From positions 29,896,054 through 29,960,053 of the forward strand of contig NC_092562.1 in the NCBI RefSeq assembly GCF_037975245.1: 64,000 nt of DNA, given 5' to 3'. The position numbers were made by a program, and so were the translations under genes. Source of the stretch: Apostichopus japonicus. Its lineage: Eukaryota; Echinodermata; Holothuroidea; Aspidochirotida; Stichopodidae. The notes below the pieces were generated by a model. The model searched no databases and was not told the DNA's origin. It saw only the letters and a list, made by a program, of their open reading frames with translations. This document shows positions 57,520-64,000 of the stretch, piece after piece; position 1 is the stretch's first letter; each line of letters begins with the position of its first letter.

Positions 57520-58575
57520 TGAGTACTTTATAGGTACTCAATGGGTACTTGGATCCTTTTTAAGATGGATGCATGTTAAACTGAATATTACATCAGAGAA
57601 CAACATTATTTTGTTACTTGTTTGGCTTTCTATAGAATTATCCTATGATAGTACTGCAAATATATCTCCTATTCATTAGTACATTTACGTACGTGTATAG
57701 ATAGTTCATGAATGATGTATGTTGCTCATTATAGTTCCATTTTGGCAGTATTCTTTATGTGTATGGTTCTCATATATTGAATAGATCAAAAGTATTTCAA
57801 AAGTGTTTGTAATTCGATGAAAGATACTCCTACTCAGTACTAAATTTTAGCAGCTGTACATAGACACTGGTGCTCAGAACTGGAATCTTCTAGTGTAAAT
57901 AGTATTTGCTAGTTTACAGTCAATTTTGTTTTCATTTACAGCAGTTTCCTTTCTTTATCTTTCATTAAACTTTGTAATAATACATGATGAAATCTAGTGT
58001 ACCTATGTTGCGGTTCGAATTCCCAGAGTGCACTCTGCATGGAAGTATTATGATGTCATATCTTAAAGCATGAATTCCCATTTGAGTTTATGATGACAGA
58101 AGAATCATAAATTGATCTGATACCGAATCTGCCACTGGTAATAACTTCACTAAAGAGTATTCATATTTAGTCTCCATGATCATTTACTATCAGTTTTTTT
58201 TAACGATGAGTACTTAATTGGTATTGCATTGGCACCTAATGAAAGAAAAAGCATAATGTAAAACTGAATATTACAGCAGAGAACCGCATTATGGTTTATT
58301 TGGCTTTCTATAGTTTTACCCTATGATAGTACCGCATACATATATCTTTTCCATTGGTTCAATGTTCTACTGATTATAAACTGTGTGTATGTAGATAGTT
58401 CATGAATGATGTATGTTCTGCTTATCGTTCTATTTTGGCAGTATTCTTTAAGTTTATGTTTGTCATATATTGAATAAATCAAAGTATTTAAAAATTATTT
58501 GTATTTGGATGAAAAGTACTCCTCAAATTCTAGAAGCTGTTCATGGACACTGGTGCTCAGTACTCGAATCTTCTT
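57520..58575 (+). repeat. Tandem duplication, two diverged copies
   Basis: Copies at about 57520-57900 and 58205-58575 share AACTGAATATTACA, TTTGGCTTTCTATAG, TAGTTCATGAATGATGTATG, TTTTGGCAGTATTCTTTA and GACACTGGTGCTCAG in the same order. No coding content. Confidence 0.85.
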
Positions 58576-60394
58576 AAACTCTACGAGTATAACTTGGTAC
58601 TTAGAATGTTAAATACTCTGGGGAAAATTACAACACTACCTATTCCAAAAGCCATGGTAAATTACATCCAGGAGTTAAATGACAACATATTTGTAAACAC
58701 CGGTTTGATTCCTAGCTGTTTTCAACCCTGGCCCCTTCCTGGATCAAAGCCTTGGAGTTTGTCTGTGATCAAACGTTCATTCACGCTAAAGATTTGATCG
58801 GAAGTTGTAACTTTAATTGCTTTTGTCAAATCTAGAACACACAGCCATAAAAGTAATTCTACATATTGGTTGCTGAAGAACAAGGAGTATTGTAACTACC
58901 TCTTTATGTTGTATTCTTATTGCAAGTATTCGGAATGTCATCAAGTACTATGTGTTTTACTGTCTTGTGTGAATCACAGTTTAGAAGAACGTATTCACTA
59001 GCATCTTATTAATATTCATATAGTAGTCAGTTGCCTCACCGTATATAGATTATCATAGTGTACCATTAAAATGGTGACATATACACACTCTCGTTTCTGT
59101 CCATCTCTTTTCTTCTAACACCTCATTTAAACAGCATTTAAAATGTGTCTTATGTTTTTAACCATGATTGCATGCATCCTTTTAAAATAATTGCGTTAGG
59201 AAGGCTGACATGAAGGCATCGTTTTCACAATGCCACCATAAACAAAAATCAATTTACCAATATTAAAAGAAAATTGAGTTGGTGTGCACAGTCACATGTA
59301 TAACTAAATAAAAAATGGTAAATTGAATTGCAAAACTACTCTCACAAATATATTTTGCAAATAATTACATTGGTTACCAGTATAAAAGGGAAACTAGATG
59401 TTCACTGTTTATGTCATTGTTCTCCCACTATGTTCTGCAATGTAAAACAGTATGAAACAAGATGAATGCGTGAAACAGTACACATTTGAACTAAGCATAC
59501 ATTGACTCTTTCAGTTTCTGTACAGGAAGGAATGTACACCAGAGTCCATTGTCTTCAGTTGCAGAAAGATTGTAGCAGATTAATGTTTGTAAGAATGTCG
59601 CTCATGGAAGGCAGTTGTACTGTCTTTAAAAAAAAAATCAGAATGCTTAAAAATTGGTGATTTTAGGAAAATGCAACATGATTTATTGTTTCTGCATACA
59701 TCTTTTTTCCCCCATCAGGTCCTTGATGAGGACTTGACGTCTCTCCTTACTGATCCTATTTTTTCTCCTAAACTAAACTAATTAGCGATATCGACTAAAA
59801 CACCCATAGAATCATGGAATTACTCTATAAATTGTCACGTTTTGAAGCATCTGAACTTTGAAAGGGTACATGTATGAAAACAACAAAGAGCAAGCCTTCC
59901 TCTAAACATATTACATATCTTTATGACAAAACCCATTAACGAAATAAAATCAAAATGACTGAATAAATTTCTGGGATTCAGATAAAACAATTATGATCCA
60001 CTTATATTCTCTATCTTTTCTTATTTGGGGTCAGACAGTGGCGCAGAGAGTAAACGACTAGATGAGAGTCGAGAACACTTAATTACAAAACCCTACAGGA
60101 TTTTTGCAAATTTGAACATTTAGCCACCAAATTAAGCTATTGCCAAACCTGTTTTAATTACGTTTATTTTGTGCGCGCATGCATTGAGCATATTTGGCTC
60201 GACAATGTCATATCAAGACTTAAAATTATTCAGTCTTATGTAAATTTGTCATATCTTTCAAATTGAATAAGACGTCTCTAGTTTGGGGAATTTTTTCATG
60301 ACAATATCTCTATCGCATACACAAATATACATAATTCCATGTAACATCTACTTACTAAAAAAATAAAAGATTGGCAAAATACATTATATGTAAT
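58576..60394. other. No gene recognised
   Basis: AT-rich sequence between the duplication and the hAT relic; no convincing coding remains on either strand. Confidence 0.5.
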
Positions 60395-60583
60395 CAGGGA
60401 TGTTCCCAGGAATTTTTGAGTGCCGGGCACGCTGATGACCTTCGTGGCGGAGGGGTCAAATGGGGAGGTGGTTTCCCCAAATGTTTGCTGCATTAATGGT
60501 GCTCAATTGCTTGATTATGCTACTTTGGAGTACTTGAAGCTCATGATGTATGGGTGTATGTATGTATGTATGTATGTATATTA

Positions 60584-60804
60584 GACCCTCCTGCAAGCAG
60601 GAACTCGCCAAGAAGCCTAATTGGCTTATCAAAGCCGCAAGCTGACCAAAGTCAGTCTCTCACATTCATATTTAACGTCCATGATTATGAATTGTTAATT
60701 GTCAACAACTCTGTAACTGGACGACATACATTAATCTGGGAGTGACTCGAACCGGGGATGTTATGATTGAAAGGCAACGGTGTTAACCACTGAGCTAACA
60801 CTCC
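60584..60804 (-). mobile_element. tRNA-derived SINE, copy 2
   Basis: Minus strand starts GAGTGTTAGCTCAGTGGTTA (A box) and has B box GGTTCGAGTCAC about 50 bases on. The body matches 36083-36298 (CTGTAACTGGACGACATACA on the + strand, and AAGCCGCAAG). Its 3' end on that strand runs into (TACA)n at 60549-60582, a likely tail. Confidence 0.8.
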
Positions 60805-61059
60805 ACGATGTCTTTGAATGAATTCCCCCTACAACCACTTTATAAAGTTAAGCCCTGTATAACTCTAAATTGCTGTTGAATGAAAAGGACAACTTTTCTT
60901 TGAGAGCTGTAAGAAAAATCTGACAGATCAAAAAATTCTGTGCTTATTAGAAAATTGTTTAGTATTATGGGTTGCGGTATTTGCTTGTTTTAAGCCATAT
61001 CAGTTTTCATGTAAACTCCTCAAAGAAATATATTAGAATGGAATGTTTCTTACCTTTTG

Positions 61060-61945
61060 TGTTGTTCTCTTTACTCCAGTTTTATATTATCATTCCCATA
61101 TTCCTTCTCGTGAACTTTTAGTAAGGCAGGGTCAAAATTGTTGAACGCACATAGGCCTGGTACATCTGCATCCACAAATCTATCATTGACGTTTGTAATT
61201 AGTTTATCCATGAAAGGAATTTTGGTATTTCTCATGACTTAGCTTTACCTCAACCCTGCTTGAGCAGTCCTGCTTCATTTAGGGCTTCCAAGTTGTCCTC
61301 GTCAAAAGATTTCAAGTCTTGTAGCATAGTAACAATGAATGATTTTTAATTGCATTGCTGTGGAAAAGTCGACATCCACGTTTTGAAATATTCTGGACAG
61401 CACATAATAACTTTTGATAGCACATCACATAGCCTAGTGATAAAGGTGTACATAATAATTGACTGATAATTTTGACACAAATTGGTACAGTCCAGCAGCT
61501 ACTGCATTTCCTCGCTCCTCTGTATGTCTCCCTTAGCTATGAACCACACTCAGCAGTGTATCTTTCAAACATAGGACTGAGTCCCCAGTACTGTGTCATC
61601 TTGTATTGATGGTTCAAGTACTTTCTTCTCTGGACATCCAAGTAATTTTTGTATGGCAAGTGACCGGGTAACCTTACAGAGCTTTTAAGAAAAAAAATCA
61701 ATAATTTTCAAGAAGCTCACTTTAATTTTCCCATTACTGTCTATGTACTGTGTACGTACAATCCTTTGCTCATGGAGAGAATAATCATTTGTTTCATCAA
61801 ATATTAAAGAATAGTGATGAGCAGATTTACAATCATTTGAACTTACAATCCAGTATCTCCTGCACGTTCTACTTAAATGTAAGTGGCATTGCGACCTACA
61901 AACATTTTGTCCTTCACGTATTCTCACCAAGGTAAGGAGTAACAT
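61060..61945 (-). pseudogene. hAT/DUF4371-type transposase remains
   Basis: The minus strand reads HHYSLIFDETNDYSLHEQRI then YIDSNGKIKVSFLKI near 61700-61850, matching the catalytic-core start (..DET.D.S..EQ...Y.D..G....FL..) of hAT-type transposases related to ZNF862/C17orf113. Further down come FQNVDVDFSTAMQ near 61360 and PFMDKLITNVNDRF, AFNNFDPALLKVHEKEYG near 61100-61200. Frameshifts and stops separate these, so it is not functional. Confidence 0.65.
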
Positions 61946-63623
61946 ATATAATGCTTCATAGGTTGTTCAGTGTGCTATTCTCTGCTTGCACAGAAAGTAT
62001 AAACAATTCAAAAGCCAAATTGTGTTGAAAAGAAACAGCTGGAACAATTTCAACAGCAATATTACCTTGTTTACTGACCTTTTATTTCCGTTTAACAGAA
62101 TCTAGGTGAGCCATGCATTTTCCATGATCTTGTATACGTTCAAGTCTTAGTTATTTAAACGGTGCCTTGTTCCAACGTTTCCCTGTTAAACGGTCTGTTA
62201 TCAAATTCACGGCATAAATCACAATCCATTTACAGTTTAAACACTGCTGCATGCTTACTCTTCTTTGCCGTATTTTCCACAGTACTTGAACTTAAAGTTG
62301 TACGTTCGTTTTACAGACTGGGATGTGCTTGCTTTATTTTCCAATCCAATTACTGTTCATCGTTATTTGATGCAGAAGTTTTTCTATAAAAGTACTTTAG
62401 TAGCTACATGTTTAATAATTGCAGCGATTGCCCGTGTAAATATAACAATGTACACGCATACGTTAGGCAGTACGTCCTGCGTTGTACGAAAGCACATGAC
62501 TACCACTACAGTACCACTGAACAAGGCAACGTTAGTTCAGTGATCACTACACGTGTACCAGCAAACAGCTTACTTGTTTGAAGCTAGCAGCCATTAAGGG
62601 CAGCCTCTAACAGAGGCGGCGCCGCCCAGCGTGGGCAGGTCCCTGTACAGCCAAGTAATGATCATTTAAGTTAACTGATAAAAGCATTTAATATTGGAAG
62701 ATTTTGGTGTAGTGTTAATTTATCAGAGCCATAGAAACTGCATTGCAAACTATCTTAGCGTAGCGCCACCATTCATTGGCGCAAAGCATACGAGAAAGTT
62801 TTGGCTGAAAATGCCTCCCACATCGCTGGAAATGGCACTTCCCAGGACTTGTAAGTTGCATCTTAGCATTTTCTCTTTTGAAATTCTAGCGATATCATAA
62901 AATCATACTTTTAAGACTCGCAACTCTCAATCTCCACTGGCAGCAGGACACAAGCACCAGTCCACCAAGCTACATGTAAGACTTTGAGACGGAGAGAGGA
63001 AAAACAGTAGGTCACTGAACGCTAGGTCACTGAGCAACATTACTTACAAGAAATTACCTAAAATATTACATCTACGGCATCCAGATACATATAATATACT
63101 GTGATTACAACATCAAGATATTAGTCACTTTTGTACTGATATATGACTCGTGTAAATTATTATTTTGTACCACTAATCGAACTTTAACGACAAACAATTG
63201 TTATGCGAATATGCGTAGGCCCATGATAACACAGAAATATCATACATGCAAACCTGACGGTCTCGTTTATAACGAATATTAACTCTCATGTATCGATGGC
63301 AAATCTAGACCATCCGCCATGATGAAAGACTTTTAATAGCGACAAATATTCAATCAACAACCAAGTAATACTTTCATATTCACATGAAAGAGATTTAAGC
63401 ATCATCTTACCTGTGAGACGGAGAGAGGAAAAGAGTTTAGCTTTATATTAAGGCACATGTTATTCAATCGCTGAGGCTCCGCCCACCATATACGCGCTAT
63501 TGAACGCCAAAGCAAACACTAAATTTTGGGTAGGGCACTGCTAATCATACCCTTAACAATACAACAAAAATATGGGGGGGCACCTGCCCCCTTCACGCCC
63601 CCTCCCTCTTGGCTACGCACCTG

Positions 63624-64000
63624 ATGTAAATTAGTTTATGTGGCATAATTATTAGTTTGTTTGTGTGGTTTAGGGTGGGGTGAGTTCAAGGGGCTGCAAG
63701 AGGGCTCGAGTATGTTTTTTTTAAACCATTTTAACACATATTACACATACTTTCCCTAGGCCAAAATCGGTTATAGCTAACGCAGTCTTCCCGTGGTTCA
63801 TTGCTCGATTTAGCGCTCAATTACAGCAGAAGATCAATACTGCAACGACCCTGTTACACAATGCGACGCTAGTTTTTAGCGAGCAGGCACGAAGAGGAGA
63901 TCGATCCAGTCACAATAAATAATATCAATCCACATATGTAAATAACAGAATATATTATTTCCCAGTTTTTTAATTGTCTGTAGTACATTTATTTTATACT
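63624..64000. other. No gene recognised
   Basis: Sequence beyond the hAT relic, with no coding remains seen. Confidence 0.5.

Larger units (their letters stand above)
60395..63623 (-). mobile_element. hAT-like transposon relic, about 3.2 kb
   Basis: Outer ends are CAGGGATGTTCCCAGG (left) and, on the minus strand, CAGGTGCGTAGCCAAG (right). Flanks are ATGTAAT and ATGTAAAT, an 8-base target duplication with one base lost, as hAT elements make. The right end resembles the left end of the element at 51580 (CAGG..CGTAGCC then G-rich and GGCAGNTGNCCCC). Transposase remains lie within on the minus strand, and a SINE is nested at 60584-60804. Confidence 0.6.

Noticed and set aside
61750-61935. Plus-strand open frame
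   Set aside because: Shadow of the transposase remains on the minus strand.

Overview
This is an AT-rich animal nuclear sequence. One intron-rich gene on the + strand occupies most of it, and its introns carry retrotransposon relics, DNA-transposon relics, tRNA-derived SINEs and TA microsatellites. The gene's Tie-like ectodomain joined to a receptor tyrosine phosphatase, together with the repeat classes, suggests a marine invertebrate deuterostome. An echinoderm, perhaps a sea cucumber, is my guess; it is inference, not something a marker proves.

The gene runs from 9483 (first exon I can support) to a stop codon at 55005-55007. I join 31 exons with consensus GT/AG splice sites. All junction phases agree, giving an open frame of about 1,465 residues without an internal stop. 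The 5' end (signal peptide, possibly another Ig domain) is not securely found; 2071-2323 is a weak candidate. Domain order: Ig-like (9483-9824), Ig-like with cysteines (12609-12869), four EGF-like modules (14060-18084), Ig-like (18726-18992), three FN3-type domains (22233-31778), one transmembrane helix (32834-32927), juxtamembrane segment (33657-37331), PTP domain D1 (37168-47527) and PTP domain D2 (47378-55007). The ectodomain resembles the angiopoietin receptor Tie1/Tie2 module by module. The membrane-proximal part and both PTP domains resemble R2B receptor phosphatases (PTPRK/M/T/U). D1 has an intact [10 protein letters not shown] signature but WRD instead of WPD. D2 keeps CX5R but has WPN and KNRF.

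Mobile and repeat landscape. A dead + strand LINE lies at 2390-5106. A Ty3/Gypsy integrase-end relic with a possible LTR lies at 8481-9230. An antisense LINE lies at 19640-22060 between the third Ig and first FN3 exons. A 5'-truncated CR1/L2-like LINE lies at 30415-31648. A 1.3 kb fold-back element made of TTTACC/GGTAAA words lies at 34770-36059, and a second word-repeat region (ACAGTAA) at 37690-38615. SINEs lie at 36083-36298, 39237-39842 and 60584-60804. hAT-like elements lie at 51580-52344, 53130-54444 and 60395-63623. Two introns start with tandem duplications that copied an exon's 3' edge together with its splice donor (22471-22990 and 40098-40506). The last exon lies inside a segmental duplication whose upstream copy lacks that exon.

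Downstream of 55007 there is a putative 3' UTR, then repeats and the hAT relic. I see no second host gene.
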